Shown: positions 8,296 to 18,067, counted from the first letter of the stretch. The stretch is 64,000 bases of DNA from JASGTU01 sp963821815 (GCA_963821815.1 CAWGFG010000006.1:806001-870000), one strand, 5' to 3'. Program-made: numbers and translations. Notes: generated by a model not told the origin, from the sequence alone.

Positions 8296-9669
8296 ATGAT
8301 CTGTCCTAATTGTGGCGCCAATGTCTCCGATGATAGCGAATATTGCAGCCGCTGTGGTCACCGCTTGCGGCAGGAAAGCGCTGCCTCAAACGCAGATACA
8401 CTGGAGGCTCAGGAGGCATCTTCTGAAACGTCGACAGTTGTTGGCGATGATTATCCAATAGATGATGGCGAGCTGGATGCGGCATCAGAGCCTGCACAGA
8501 GGTCTCGTTTCCTGTCGTCGCGCTATGGCGCCGGGTTGCTTCTTGTGCTCATCATGGCTTCTGCGTTAATCGTAGGCGGTCTTTTTATCGTCTCCAATCA
8601 GCGTGAGCGAGACAACCGGGCTACCAAAGCCACAGCCGTCGCTCAACTGGCGCGAGCCACAAGTACCGCTGTTGCGCTGATAGATCAGAATGCGATGGCT
8701 ACACGCGCTTCACTTTCAGCCAGAGCGGCTGCTGATGCAACGGCGACCTACTCCTTTGCGCCGACCGCTACAGCCGTGGCGTTAGCTGCAAGATACGAGC
8801 GTGGTGTTGCATCGGCAGAAATTGGTGACTGGTTCACAGCGCTAGCAGACTTCCGCGCCGTCTTTGCCGTGGATCCTGAATTCGAGGACGTAGCCGAACG
8901 AATTCAATCTGTACTCGCCATGATCACGCAGACACCGCAGCCTGGTGACGGCTCAGACGGGTTGAATATTGACGAACTCGAAGGCGCCGATCCGACGCCG
9001 GTGCCGCTCTATCCCACATCCACAAACGGCCCCACCGCGACACCGCCTCCGCCGACTAGCACGACATCCGTTATCATTCTTCCGCCGTCCACAACTGCAA
9101 CGCCGACATTGCGTTCGTTCACGCCGTCGCCAACATGGACACCGCGTACCACCTTCATTCCCACTGCCACGTGGACGCCGCGAAGCACGATCATAAGCGA
9201 AGGCGCCACACCGTTTGCTACCAGTCAGCCGCGTCGAACGCCGCTGCCACCGCCGACACCGCGTGACACAGCAACACTGACACCAACGAACACGGACATC
9301 CCGACCGTTATACCGTCGCCAACATGGACGCAAACACCTAGTCCAACACCGACTCCAACCGTAACGTTGACCGAAACACCTTCGCCCACTGTAACGGCGA
9401 CGAGTACATCAACGTTCACGCCGACGCCGTCGGATACGCCGACCCCAACTGCTACCCAATCGCCTACCGAAACTTTAACGATGACGCCTACGCCGACTGA
9501 GACCGTGACTACCACGGGTACGCCGACCGAAACGCCGACACCAACCCTCACGCAACCGAGTTCGCCGATAAACACGCCGACGATGACAGAGACGATGACA
9601 CCAGCTGCGACTGATACGCCAACCGAGACAGCGACTGAGACAGTAACGTTGACGCCGTCGCCTAACTGA
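8296..9669 (+). CDS. Zinc-ribbon membrane protein with Thr/Pro-rich tail, 5' part (frame broken)
   Basis: The visible 457 residues begin with a zinc ribbon (C3-x2-C6 and C17-x2-C20), then an acidic linker, one membrane segment near residues 79-99 (LLLVLIMASALIVGGLF), a short helical/TPR-like unit around residues 165-205, and from about residue 215 a tail dominated by Thr, Pro, Ser and Glu (TPTET-type repeats). The frame stops at TGA 9667-9669, yet the same kind of tail continues directly in the next frame to 10363. Deleting one A at 9664/9665 fuses the two into one protein of about 688 residues. Such tails behave as extended, probably glycosylated, extracellular stalks. Function unknown. Confidence 0.8.
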   Translation: MICPNCGANVSDDSEYCSRCGHRLRQESAASNADTLEAQEASSETSTVVGDDYPIDDGELDAASEPAQRSRFLSSRYGAGLLLVLIMASALIVGGLFIVSNQRERDNRATKATAVAQLARATSTAVALIDQNAMATRASLSARAAADATATYSFAPTATAVALAARYERGVASAEIGDWFTALADFRAVFAVDPEFEDVAERIQSVLAMITQTPQPGDGSDGLNIDELEGADPTPVPLYPTSTNGPTATPPPPTSTTSVIILPPSTTATPTLRSFTPSPTWTPRTTFIPTATWTPRSTIISEGATPFATSQPRRTPLPPPTPRDTATLTPTNTDIPTVIPSPTWTQTPSPTPTPTVTLTETPSPTVTATSTSTFTPTPSDTPTPTATQSPTETLTMTPTPTETVTTTGTPTETPTPTLTQPSSPINTPTMTETMTPAATDTPTETATETVTLTPSPN

Positions 9670-10363
9670 CGAAAACAACGAGACGGCTACAGAGACTGCG
9701 ACTTATACGCCGTCGCCTACGGATACACCGACCGAAACGCCCACTGAAATACCTACCGAGACGGCAACGGAGACTGCGACGCACACGCCGTCGCCTACGG
9801 ATACACCGACCGAAACCCCTACTGAAACACCTACCGAGCCGACTACAGAGACTGTGACTCAGACGCCGTCGCCTACTGAGACAACTACCGAGACGGCAAC
9901 TCTCACACCAACAGTCACTTCAACTTCAACGGCTACGTTCACGCTGGAGCCGACACTGACGAAGACAGCCACTGCGACCGATACTGCAACTGTCGAGCCG
10001 ACGGTCACGGTTACTGATACAGTGACGCCTACCGGTACTTCCATCGAGACAGTGACAGTGACGCCGACGTCTACCGACACGCCTACTACCACAGAAACGC
10101 CGTCGGAATCGCCAACCATCGAGGTCACACGCACCAGTCCGGAACGCGGCGCAGGTTCGCAGCGCAAGAACACCCCCACACCCACTATGCCGGCGCAGGA
10201 GCCCGCATCGCTCTTGCCAGCCATGCCGACTATTGAAAGCCCGCTCCTGTTACCAACCAGTACATCCGAAATCTCGGGTTATATCACACTGCCGATTACG
10301 ATTACGTTGCCCATCGAACCACAGCTCCCGGAGGGTCGGCAGCGTCCGCCAACTCAACCGTAG
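9665..10363 (+). CDS. Thr/Pro-rich stalk, 3' part of the zinc-ribbon protein
   Basis: This stretch has no start of its own next to the break. It is the direct continuation, in frame 2, of the tail of the preceding gene. It encodes repeated PSPTDTPTET-like units to about 10110, then a less repetitive C-terminus rich in Pro, Ser and Thr (ending QRPPTQP). An internal ATG at 9854 could be annotated as a separate small gene, but there is no ribosome site and composition argues for a single protein. The break lies inside repetitive DNA, so slippage, error or phase switching are all possible. Confidence 0.65.
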   Translation, partial: TDENNETATETATYTPSPTDTPTETPTEIPTETATETATHTPSPTDTPTETPTETPTEPTTETVTQTPSPTETTTETATLTPTVTSTSTATFTLEPTLTKTATATDTATVEPTVTVTDTVTPTGTSIETVTVTPTSTDTPTTTETPSESPTIEVTRTSPERGAGSQRKNTPTPTMPAQEPASLLPAMPTIESPLLLPTSTSEISGYITLPITITLPIEPQLPEGRQRPPTQP

Positions 10364-10578
10364 GCGACTCTTCGGATACGAAATCTGGTCACGCCAAGCC
10401 AATTCTCGTGTAACCAGACAGCGTTGACGGCATCCAAGTAATGTAGTTGGGTTGCGGAATTTTGTTGCGTAAATCATGGATCACGTCTAGTCGCGTGCCG
10501 AAAAACGTCGGATTCCATCGTCTGCATCGGCACAGTTTAGCCCAGATTATGCAACTGTTGGAGGAGAGAACAATACTC

Positions 10579-11172
10579 ATGCGCCGTTTGGTTATTACTA
10601 TTCTGCCAATGCTACTCATCGCAATAACCCTCGCTGCCTGCGGTTCAAACGCAGCTGCCCAGGACGATGACGGTAACCGAATTGTCTATGACGACTTGCC
10701 AGCAGGGATAGGACGCGGCTTCCTAGCCGCCCAAGTTGACTCGGACAGCAAGATCATACCCATGTCACCGGGCGAGAGTGCTCCAGATTTTGCTATGACA
10801 CTCGAAGACGGTGGAACGCTGCGGTTGTCAGACTTGCAGGGACGCCCCGTCATGATTAACTTCTGGGCGACGTGGTGCCCGCCCTGTCGTGCCGAAATGC
10901 CCGGTATAGTGCATGCCGCAGACCAGGATGAAGACCTCATCGTGTTGGCCGTCAACGTAATGGACGAACGTGACCAAGTACAGGCCTTTGCCGAAGAGTT
11001 ATCGATGGGTATGCCGGTTCTACTCGATGAAAGAGGTGAGCTGCGCGACCATTACCTGATCCGCTACATGCCCACCAGCGCCTTCATCAACCGAGATGGC
11101 TATGTACAATCGGTGTGGGTCGGTCTACTGGACGAGAATCGATTGGAACAACAACTCAGTCAGATTCGCTAG
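10579..11172 (+). CDS. TlpA/ResA-type thioredoxin-fold lipoprotein
   Basis: This is a 197-residue protein. The start at ATG 10579 is chosen because of the ggaggag ribosome site and the signal sequence that follows; the frame is open 44 codons further upstream without such support. A lipobox (LAAC, Cys21) predicts a membrane-anchored extracytoplasmic lipoprotein. The thioredoxin domain has the active site W-C100-P-P-C103 in the segment MINFWATWC. TlpA/ResA proteins reduce disulfides during cytochrome c maturation or envelope protein folding; no cytochrome genes are nearby, so the partner is unknown. Confidence 0.88.
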   Translation: MRRLVITILPMLLIAITLAACGSNAAAQDDDGNRIVYDDLPAGIGRGFLAAQVDSDSKIIPMSPGESAPDFAMTLEDGGTLRLSDLQGRPVMINFWATWCPPCRAEMPGIVHAADQDEDLIVLAVNVMDERDQVQAFAEELSMGMPVLLDERGELRDHYLIRYMPTSAFINRDGYVQSVWVGLLDENRLEQQLSQIR

Positions 11173-11238
11173 GGAATCGCTCACAGACTTGCATCCAGAT
11201 TTGGATATCGCGGCATCGCACAGTACATTGCTGCAACG

Positions 11239-11883
11239 ATGAATAATGATCTCAACAATCATGCAACTTCGGTCGAAATTCAAGAGCGGCGCTCCGAATG
11301 GGATGCGAGATATCGTGAGGGCGTTCTACCGTGGGACACAAAACAGGTGCCGCCGGAAGTCCGCTCCTTTTGGGAAAGCGGACTGTCGCCAAAAGTCGGG
11401 CGTGCCATCGACATTGGCTGCGGCACAGGGACCAATGTACGCTTCCTACAGCAGATTGGTCTAGAGACAATTGGTGTTGATCTTTCATCCGTCGCCATCG
11501 CGATTGCCCAATCCAGACAGGTGAGCTTCAGTCTATCGCCGAATCCACAGCTGTCGTTCGTGCTTGCGGACGTGTCGTTTCTCCCTCTGCACAACTTCGG
11601 CGCACGCTACATTCTGGATATCGGATGTCTGCATGCGATACCTAGGCAGGCGCGCCAGCGCTACGCCCAAGGCGTCATCAATAATCTAGCCCCCGGCGGC
11701 TTCTACCATCTGTATGCACACTGCCCCAAGACCATGGACGAGCGAGGCGATCCGAGCCAACGCGGACTCCTTCCCGACGATGTTTCCGCACTGTTCATGC
11801 CAGCGTTGAAGCTGCTGACCGTCATCGGGAATAAGCCTGGTCTGCGGGAGTCGCGCTGGTATCTGCTGCACAAACCACGTTGA
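11239..11883 (+). CDS. Class I SAM-dependent methyltransferase
   Basis: This is a 214-residue cytoplasmic protein. The SAM-binding motif I is DIGCGTGTN (residues 58-66), followed by an acidic residue at the end of strand 2 (IGVDLS) and a motif around DIGCLHAIP. The N-terminus (WDARYREGVLPWD) resembles the thiopurine-methyltransferase/TehB-like group. The substrate cannot be predicted. It starts at ATG 11239 with a weak ribosome site, 66 bases after the TlpA-like gene, and precedes yjbQ. Confidence 0.82.
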   Translation: MNNDLNNHATSVEIQERRSEWDARYREGVLPWDTKQVPPEVRSFWESGLSPKVGRAIDIGCGTGTNVRFLQQIGLETIGVDLSSVAIAIAQSRQVSFSLSPNPQLSFVLADVSFLPLHNFGARYILDIGCLHAIPRQARQRYAQGVINNLAPGGFYHLYAHCPKTMDERGDPSQRGLLPDDVSALFMPALKLLTVIGNKPGLRESRWYLLHKPR

Positions 11884-11988
11884 CAACCATTCAACCGCAC
11901 TGATAAAGGTCTTGGTTACGTCATCATAAGGGGACCTTTGTGTCCTCTGAACTCGTTTGCGACCCTACCAGTTCACGGAACAGAAGTT

Positions 11989-12432
11989 ATGAGTAGCGAC
12001 GTTTGGCTCCAGAAGGAGATTCACCTGCAGCCCCACGACAGAGGTTTTCACCTTATAACCGATGAGGTTACCGAACTCGTTCCGGAAATCGCGCAGGTAA
12101 AGGTTGGTTTGCTTCATTTGCTTCTCATGCATACGTCCGCAGGTCTGACGCTAAATGAGTGTGTGGAGCCGGAAGTGCGCGCCGACCTTGACACCTTTTT
12201 CAACAAGTTAGTCCCCGAGGGAGCAGGTCTCTACCGGCACGCCTACGAAGGGTTGGACGATATGCCAGCCCACATCAAGAGCGTTCTGACGGGTACATCC
12301 ATAACCTTACCCATTCATGAAGGCCGACTTCGCCTAGGCACATGGCAAGGTCTATACCTCTGTGAGTTCCGGAACCGGGTCAGTGGGCGCAGAATCGCGG
12401 CAACCCTATACGGAACGAAGCTTTCCAGTTAG
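11989..12432 (+). CDS. YjbQ family protein (UPF0047)
   Basis: This is a 147-residue protein. ATG 11989 is chosen because family members begin just at the W-QKEI segment; an upstream TTG at 11938 would add 17 residues. Conserved features are the HLITDEV strand, LLMHTSAGLTLNE (metal-binding His region), a DDMPAHIKS helix and GTWQGLYLCEFR. YjbQ-type proteins have been linked to a secondary thiamine-phosphate synthase activity; the physiological role is uncertain. The gene ends just before the TPR lipoprotein start. Confidence 0.88.
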   Translation: MSSDVWLQKEIHLQPHDRGFHLITDEVTELVPEIAQVKVGLLHLLLMHTSAGLTLNECVEPEVRADLDTFFNKLVPEGAGLYRHAYEGLDDMPAHIKSVLTGTSITLPIHEGRLRLGTWQGLYLCEFRNRVSGRRIAATLYGTKLSS

Positions 12433-12446
12433 TGCGGAGTGATCAT

Positions 12447-13559
12447 ATGAATCGCAGTCGACATACCAGGATACTTTTGCTCGTCAGTGCGCTAACGTTC
12501 TCCAGCGCTGCATGTAGTCCACTGGTGAACGGGAATGACGGTCCCCAACAGACGTACGAGGACGTGCTCAGCGCAAATCAGCCACAGCCTGAACAAAGTG
12601 ATGAGGAGTCCGCCGGCGATGAGTTCTCACAGGCAGGGGATTACGCAGCCGCGGTGCAGAGCTATACCCATGCGATCGAACTCGATCCTACCAGGCCCAT
12701 CGTCTACATTAGCCGGGCAAATGCGTACATCGCTCTCGGCCAATATGATATGGCGCTTGAAGACTTGGACGCTGCCATTGACTTGGATGAGCAATCAGCC
12801 AGTCCATATATTGCCCGTGCTCAGCTTTACGTCGACAAGGGCGACTTACAGCGCGCCCTTGTGGAATATGCACAGGCCCGTGCACTCAACCCCGAGAATC
12901 CGACAATCTATACCGAGCGCGGCCGCATCTTTGAGCAGTTAGATGAACCCGAACTTGCCGAACAAGAATATCGGAAAGCGATGGATCTTAAGCCGGATAA
13001 TACCGAGGCATTGTTGTCTCTCGCCCGCATAGCTGAAGAGCGTGAAGCGTATGAAGATGCGCTAGGGTACTACACGTCGGTCATTGAGCTGACACCTGAC
13101 AATGCGCATGCGTATAGCAATCGCGCCAATGTGCGCGTGTTGCTCAATGATACAACAGCAGCGTTTGCCGATTACGAGGCGGCGCTTGCTATAGAACCTG
13201 AGTTAAACAGCGCACTAGCCGGACGAGCTCGTTTGAGTGCCGACCAGGGTGATAACGAGACAGCCGTCAGCGACTACTCCGCACTTATCGAAATGAATCC
13301 CGAAAACGCTGCTGCACTGTTCTCAAGGGGAAATGTCTACCGAGAATCTGGCGAGCTGGAAGCGGCATTGCTCGACTATACTTACACGCTCAGAACTGGA
13401 CGATACGCTCGATGCAGCCCGCACCAACCGTGCCCGTGTTTATACCGAACAAGGCGCATACGATTCCGCGCTAGCCGACTACAATATCCTGATCGAGCGA
13501 AATCCGGAAGATGGAAGCCTATACGACGCCCGTGCCGCTATCCATGCGCTGCAAGGTGA
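12447..13559 (+). CDS. Large TPR lipoprotein, 5' part (frame broken at 13392)
   Basis: The start at ATG 12447 gives a signal peptide with lipobox SSAAC, so this is a predicted lipoprotein. Tetratricopeptide repeats of 34 residues begin near residue 55 (AGDYAAAVQSYTHAIELDPTR) and run on without interruption. The repeats stop abruptly after DYTYTL at 13391. The remaining residues to 13559 are an Arg/Pro-rich out-of-frame tail with no TPR character. Dropping one A at 13392 continues the repeat as LELDDTLDAA in the frame of the next entry. The combined protein would have about 1,424 residues. Confidence 0.85.
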   Translation: MNRSRHTRILLLVSALTFSSAACSPLVNGNDGPQQTYEDVLSANQPQPEQSDEESAGDEFSQAGDYAAAVQSYTHAIELDPTRPIVYISRANAYIALGQYDMALEDLDAAIDLDEQSASPYIARAQLYVDKGDLQRALVEYAQARALNPENPTIYTERGRIFEQLDEPELAEQEYRKAMDLKPDNTEALLSLARIAEEREAYEDALGYYTSVIELTPDNAHAYSNRANVRVLLNDTTAAFADYEAALAIEPELNSALAGRARLSADQGDNETAVSDYSALIEMNPENAAALFSRGNVYRESGELEAALLDYTYTLRTGRYARCSPHQPCPCLYRTRRIRFRASRLQYPDRAKSGRWKPIRRPCRYPCAAR

Positions 13560-16500
13560 TCCTGAATCTGCCAGTGCCGACATTGCCAGCGCACTCGATA
13601 TCGACAGTACGCAGACATCCGCGCTTGCCAGTCGAGCTCGAATGAGTGTAATGGCGGGCGAATTGGACGCGGCAGCAAAGGACTATTCTGCCATCATTGA
13701 TTTGGAGCCGGAGAACACGGAAGCGTTCATTGGTCGGGCAGAGGTCTTAATTGAGCGAGGAAATCTCGATGCAGCGATTCGTGACTTCACCACTGCCATT
13801 GAGATTTCGCCGGAGGACCCAGCTGGCTTCGTAGGCCGCGCCCGCGCCTACATCGCCAGCGAAGATATCGGTAGTGCATTGCTGGACCTCGATCTCGCCA
13901 TCGCGCTGGATCCGGAAAACCCATCCATCTACCTGTCAAGAGGAAATCTATTCCGGCAGAATGAACGGTTGGATCAAGCAATTGAGGACTTTACGTCTGC
14001 GATTGAACTGGATCCTCTGCTCGCTGAAGCGTACCTGTCGCGAGGGTATGCAAACGAAGAACTTGGAAATGACGAGACGGCCCTAGAAGACTTCTCGGCT
14101 GCCATACTGGCGGACCCGTCACTTAGCACAGCCTATCGTGCCCGCGCCCGCCGCTATGAACAAGTTGGTGACTATCGCAAGGCGATCAGCGACTATTCAT
14201 CCCTGATCGAGCTCGATCCGGAAGACTCTACCGCCTACATCAGCCGAGGCAATGCCTATCGCCAGCTAGATCGCCCCGAGTTAGCTGCTACCGACTTCAC
14301 AACTGCTCTCGAATTGAATCCTGAAGCGGATGCCGCGCTGGCTGGACGGGCGCGAATTCTACTGGACGCCAATGACTATGAAGCTGCCCTGACGGACTAC
14401 ACCGCAGCCATCGCAATCAATCCAGAAAACGCCCAGTACTACGTCGATCGCGGCTCTGTGCACACCTTTCTGGAGCAGTACGACTCGGCACGTAACGATT
14501 TCAACACGGCGATTAAGCGCGACAACAAGAACGCAGCTGCCTTTAGTGGAAGAGCTCGAACATTTGCGGATACCGGTGACACGAGAAACGCCATTCGCGA
14601 CTATACAACTGCCATAGAGCTTGACCCTCAGAATGCTGAATTGCTTATGAACCGTGCAACCATATATCAGCAGACAGAACAGACGGAGAAAGCGCTCGCA
14701 GACCTCACCGCGGCCATCGAGCTAGATCCCACATCTGCACATGCACATATCAATCGCGGTCAACTCCATGAGACCAGCGGCGATTTGGAGGCGGCGCTGC
14801 AGGACTACACAACTGCCGCCGAGTTGCAGCCAAACAACGCTACTGCCTACTTGAACGTCGGTCTTATGCAGATCGCTTTGGAGAACATGGACGATGCACT
14901 GGTTGCATTGACGAAAGCCGTCGAACTGGACCCAAGCAATGTTTCTGCGCTGGTCAATCGTGCCAGGCTCTTGGAGCAAGCCGATCAGCCCAAAGATGCA
15001 TTGGCAGACTACGACGCCGCTATCGCACTGGATGACACCAACGCACAGCTATTCGAATCGCGTGCCAACGTACATCTTGCGCTGCAGGATAACGCATCAG
15101 CATTGGCGGACATGTCCACTGCTCTGGAGCTCGACCCAGAACGTGCATCCACGTATGCCAACCGTGCCAGGTTACTGGAGCAGCAAGGGCAGACTCAGCA
15201 AGCAATCGCCGATTATCAGCGGGCTGTTGAGATCGAACCCTCGAGCGCGACCTACCAGGTGAGCCTCGCCACGGCATATCGCAACGCAAATATGCCAGAA
15301 GAAGCGCTAGCAATATACGATGCCACGATCAAGCTGGATTCAGAATCCGCTGGCGTATTTGCCAGCCGCGGTCGCGTTCAGGAAACGTTGGGCAAGACTG
15401 ATGCAGCCATTGAGGACTACACATCCTCGCTCAACATTGATGAGGAACAGCCTGGCATTTTGCTCGGTCGAGGAAATCTCTATCTGCAGAAAGGAAACGC
15501 GGAAAACGCGCTTTTGGATTTCGATTCAGCGATTTCTCAGGACCCAAAAATGACCGCAGCCAAGATTGCTCGCAGCTTGGCTCTGATGGCTCAGAACGAT
15601 GACGAATCCGCACTTGCGCAGCTCAATGCGATCATCGATGCGGAACCAGCACTCGGTCAGGCGTATTCGACTCGCGCCCAGCTGTACGAGCAAATGGGCC
15701 TGGAGGAAGAAGCGTTAGCGGACTATGGACGCGCCATTGAACTCGATCCCGGCGCCACGATCGCGTACATCAATCGCGGCAATTTGAAGGCGTCTGTTGG
15801 TGATGCCGACGGCGCTGTTAACGATTACAATCAAGCTCTCGCCATCGATCCGACGCAGACGAACGCGCTACTCAACCGGGCCCTATCACTCCTTACTGAT
15901 GGCAGTTACGAAGCAGCGTTCGCTGATTTCAATGCCCTCATCGACCGAGAGCCGAATCTAGCAATCGCTTACAACGGACGCGGACAGACCTATAGCGACA
16001 TGGACAAATCCGATCTGGCTATGATGGACTTCGATCGTGCCGTGGAGCTGGATCCGGAGATGGCTGGTGCACTGCTAAATCGGGCCAATCTTTATATACA
16101 GATGGATCGACCCGACGATGCACTGGCGGATTTCAGCGCAGCACTGAAGTTGGACGACACCGCCGCCGGTCCGTATGTCAGTCGAGGAAATATCTATCTA
16201 CAAAAAGGCCAGACTGACAAAGCCATCGCCGACTACAACAAGGCACTGTCATTGGAAGAGAACCTGCTTCCCGCCCTTCTCAACCGGGGCAACGCCTACA
16301 GCGCCAGGGGTGAATACGACAAGGCTATCGCTGACCATCAAATGGCGCTGGAAATCGAACCGAACTTAGCGGCAGCCCACTTCATGCTGGGCAATACCTA
16401 TGCGCTTCAGGAGAGCTACCAAGACGCCGTCGACGCATTCACCAAGGCCATCGAACTTGATTCCAGTCTGGTGATTGCGCTGGTTAACCGTGGCAACGCC

Positions 16501-16722
16501 TACAACAACCTTGGCGAGACTCAACTGGCATTGGACGATCATACTGCCGCGATTGAAATACTGCCGGACTTCGCCATCGCCTACTACAGTCGCGGACTCG
16601 TTCACACCAACCGAGGCGAGGCCGACCTAGCTAAAGCAGATTTCCAGAAGACGATCGAGCTCTCTGGTGGTGACGGACTGACTGACCTGGCGCAAGATCG
16701 GATTGATGAGCTTTCCGACTAG
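13393..16722 (+). CDS. Large TPR lipoprotein, 3' part
   Basis: This is about 1,109 residues of near-perfect tandem TPR units (pattern A-x-YxxRGNxYxxxGxxxxAxxDYxxAIELDP), continuing from the broken 5' part. An ATG at 13333 would open this frame as a separate gene, but the first 20 residues from there are not TPR sequence and there is no ribosome site or signal peptide. Joined to the first part it makes roughly 40 repeats forming a long superhelix anchored to the membrane by lipid. TPR arrays bind proteins or peptides; a scaffold role in the envelope is inference. Ends at TAG 16720-16722. Confidence 0.85.
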   Translation, partial: ELDDTLDAARTNRARVYTEQGAYDSALADYNILIERNPEDGSLYDARAAIHALQGDPESASADIASALDIDSTQTSALASRARMSVMAGELDAAAKDYSAIIDLEPENTEAFIGRAEVLIERGNLDAAIRDFTTAIEISPEDPAGFVGRARAYIASEDIGSALLDLDLAIALDPENPSIYLSRGNLFRQNERLDQAIEDFTSAIELDPLLAEAYLSRGYANEELGNDETALEDFSAAILADPSLSTAYRARARRYEQVGDYRKAISDYSSLIELDPEDSTAYISRGNAYRQLDRPELAATDFTTALELNPEADAALAGRARILLDANDYEAALTDYTAAIAINPENAQYYVDRGSVHTFLEQYDSARNDFNTAIKRDNKNAAAFSGRARTFADTGDTRNAIRDYTTAIELDPQNAELLMNRATIYQQTEQTEKALADLTAAIELDPTSAHAHINRGQLHETSGDLEAALQDYTTAAELQPNNATAYLNVGLMQIALENMDDALVALTKAVELDPSNVSALVNRARLLEQADQPKDALADYDAAIALDDTNAQLFESRANVHLALQDNASALADMSTALELDPERASTYANRARLLEQQGQTQQAIADYQRAVEIEPSSATYQVSLATAYRNANMPEEALAIYDATIKLDSESAGVFASRGRVQETLGKTDAAIEDYTSSLNIDEEQPGILLGRGNLYLQKGNAENALLDFDSAISQDPKMTAAKIARSLALMAQNDDESALAQLNAIIDAEPALGQAYSTRAQLYEQMGLEEEALADYGRAIELDPGATIAYINRGNLKASVGDADGAVNDYNQALAIDPTQTNALLNRALSLLTDGSYEAAFADFNALIDREPNLAIAYNGRGQTYSDMDKSDLAMMDFDRAVELDPEMAGALLNRANLYIQMDRPDDALADFSAALKLDDTAAGPYVSRGNIYLQKGQTDKAIADYNKALSLEENLLPALLNRGNAYSARGEYDKAIADHQMALEIEPNLAAAHFMLGNTYALQESYQDAVDAFTKAIELDSSLVIALVNRGNAYNNLGETQLALDDHTAAIEILPDFAIAYYSRGLVHTNRGEADLAKADFQKTIELSGGDGLTDLAQDRIDELSD

Positions 16723-16760
16723 CTATTCAGGACGGAACTACCCGCGTTACCTCGTGAATT

Positions 16761-17744
16761 CTACTCAGTATCAGTGGTCGTGATCAGCCGCTGCAACACA
16801 GCCATATCAGCGTTGCCGCCGCTAATAACGACCACTACACATTTGCCCAGATCCGCCACGCGCTCATGTAGGAGCGCAGCCGCGCCCACAGCGCCGCCGC
16901 CTTCGACGACTAGGCGTTCTACTAGCAGGAGTTGTCGCATGGCGTCTCCGATTTCGTCTTCACTCACCAATGAGGCGTCGTCCAGATAGCGGCGAATATA
17001 GTTGAACGTATATCGATTGCCCAGTCCTATGCCGCCCATGAGACTGTCAGCCAAGGTCTGCAGTTCAGGCATTTGGATGGGACGCCCAGCCTGCATACTC
17101 CAATACATAACCGGGCTGCGGTCCATGGACACGCCTGTTGTGCGGATATTGCTATTGGACTCCTTCAAAGCGAGTGCGATACCCGACAATAGACCGCCGC
17201 CAGACAGCGGAACTACCACATGGTCCACTTCCGGGAGCTGATTCAGTATTTCCAGACCGATAGTACCTTGCCCGGCGATTATATTCAGATCGTCAAACGG
17301 GGAAATGTAGGTGAGACCTTGTTCGGCGGCAAGCTGCAGCGCGTTCTCCTCCGCTTCTTCTTGGTCTCCACCCGTAACCACAATCTCAGCCCCTATCGCT
17401 CGAATGGCCGCGACTTTGTGCTCCAACACGAGCTCCGGCACACAGACAACGGCTCGAATATCGAGACGCTTCGCCATCGTCGCAACCGCCTTGCCATGGT
17501 TGCCGGTGGAGACTGTTATCACGCCCTTTCGACGCTCCTCGTCACTCAACTTGAGGAGTCGATTGGCAGCGCCACGTACCTTGAACGAGCGCGTGACCTG
17601 CTGATTCTCCAACTTGAGAAAGACGTTTCTTCCGGTGAATTCCGACAACAACATAGATGCGACGAGAGGCGTCTCATACACGTAGGGTGCAATGCGTTTT
17701 CGTGCGGCATAAATGTCACGGAGGCCTAGTTCGACATGGGTCAT
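16761..17744 (-). CDS. PLP-dependent threonine/serine dehydratase-like enzyme
   Basis: This is a 327-residue fold-type II PLP enzyme. The Schiff-base lysine is K55 in TRSFKVRGA; note Arg where most threonine dehydratases have Gly in the T-G-S-F-K motif. The substrate loop STGNHGKAVA and the phosphate-binding PLSGGGLLSG are present. There is no C-terminal ACT regulatory domain, so it is the short catabolic type. Possible functions are threonine dehydratase, serine racemase/dehydratase or the hydroxyectoine-utilisation enzyme EutB; sequence alone does not decide. Convergent with the TPR gene and divergent from the tRNA-Ser/pyr unit. Confidence 0.85.
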   Translation of the reverse strand: MTHVELGLRDIYAARKRIAPYVYETPLVASMLLSEFTGRNVFLKLENQQVTRSFKVRGAANRLLKLSDEERRKGVITVSTGNHGKAVATMAKRLDIRAVVCVPELVLEHKVAAIRAIGAEIVVTGGDQEEAEENALQLAAEQGLTYISPFDDLNIIAGQGTIGLEILNQLPEVDHVVVPLSGGGLLSGIALALKESNSNIRTTGVSMDRSPVMYWSMQAGRPIQMPELQTLADSLMGGIGLGNRYTFNYIRRYLDDASLVSEDEIGDAMRQLLLVERLVVEGGGAVGAAALLHERVADLGKCVVVVISGGNADMAVLQRLITTTDTE

Positions 17745-17914
17745 GAGATTTATTCCAGAATGATAGTTATTGATATCTTCGTTGATTCTACAGGCAGATA
17801 CGAGTAACGCACCAACCTATGTAGCTATGCTACATGAACTGCACGCCCGCAACCGCCATTGATAACAGATGTATTTGGCGCAAAAACATGTTTTGACTTG
17901 ATAGAGGTCATAAC

Positions 17915-17943
17915 TTGCTTGAGGACGAGATGGAAAGTATAAT
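17915..17943 (+). promoter_or_regulatory. Sigma-70-type promoter for tRNA-Ser / SRP RNA / pyr genes
   Basis: The -35 is TTGCTT (17915-17920), the spacer is exactly 17 bases, and the -10 is a consensus TATAAT (17938-17943). The tRNA-Ser gene begins 12 bases after the -10, as expected for a stable-RNA promoter with a very short leader. Confidence 0.8.
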
Positions 17944-17955
17944 CGAATTCGCTCT

Positions 17956-18042
17956 GGAGAGGTCGCATAGTCTGGCCTAGTGCGCGGGCCTGGAAAGCTC
18001 GTAACCTGCAAGGGTTCGAGGGTTCAAATCCCTCCCTCTCCG
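17956..18042 (+). tRNA. tRNA-Ser (anticodon GGA)
   Basis: An 87-base class II tRNA. The acceptor stem GGAGAGG pairs with CCTCTCC at 18035-18041. The anticodon loop CTGGAAA gives GGA (Ser). A long variable arm follows, and the T arm is GAGGG-TTCAAAT-CCCTC. CCA is not encoded (the DNA continues with CCT). A consensus promoter lies immediately upstream and the SRP RNA 26 bases downstream. Confidence 0.95.
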
Positions 18043-18067
18043 CCTATATGTGATGATTCGTGTGTTT

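Noticed and set aside
9225..9575. Antisense Gly/Val-rich reading frame (VGVGVSVGV type)
   Set aside because: It is the complement of the Thr/Pro repeats and a by-product of their codon periodicity.
13333..13392. Independent start for the second half of the TPR protein
   Set aside because: No ribosome site or signal peptide, and the first 20 residues are an out-of-frame reading of a TPR unit.
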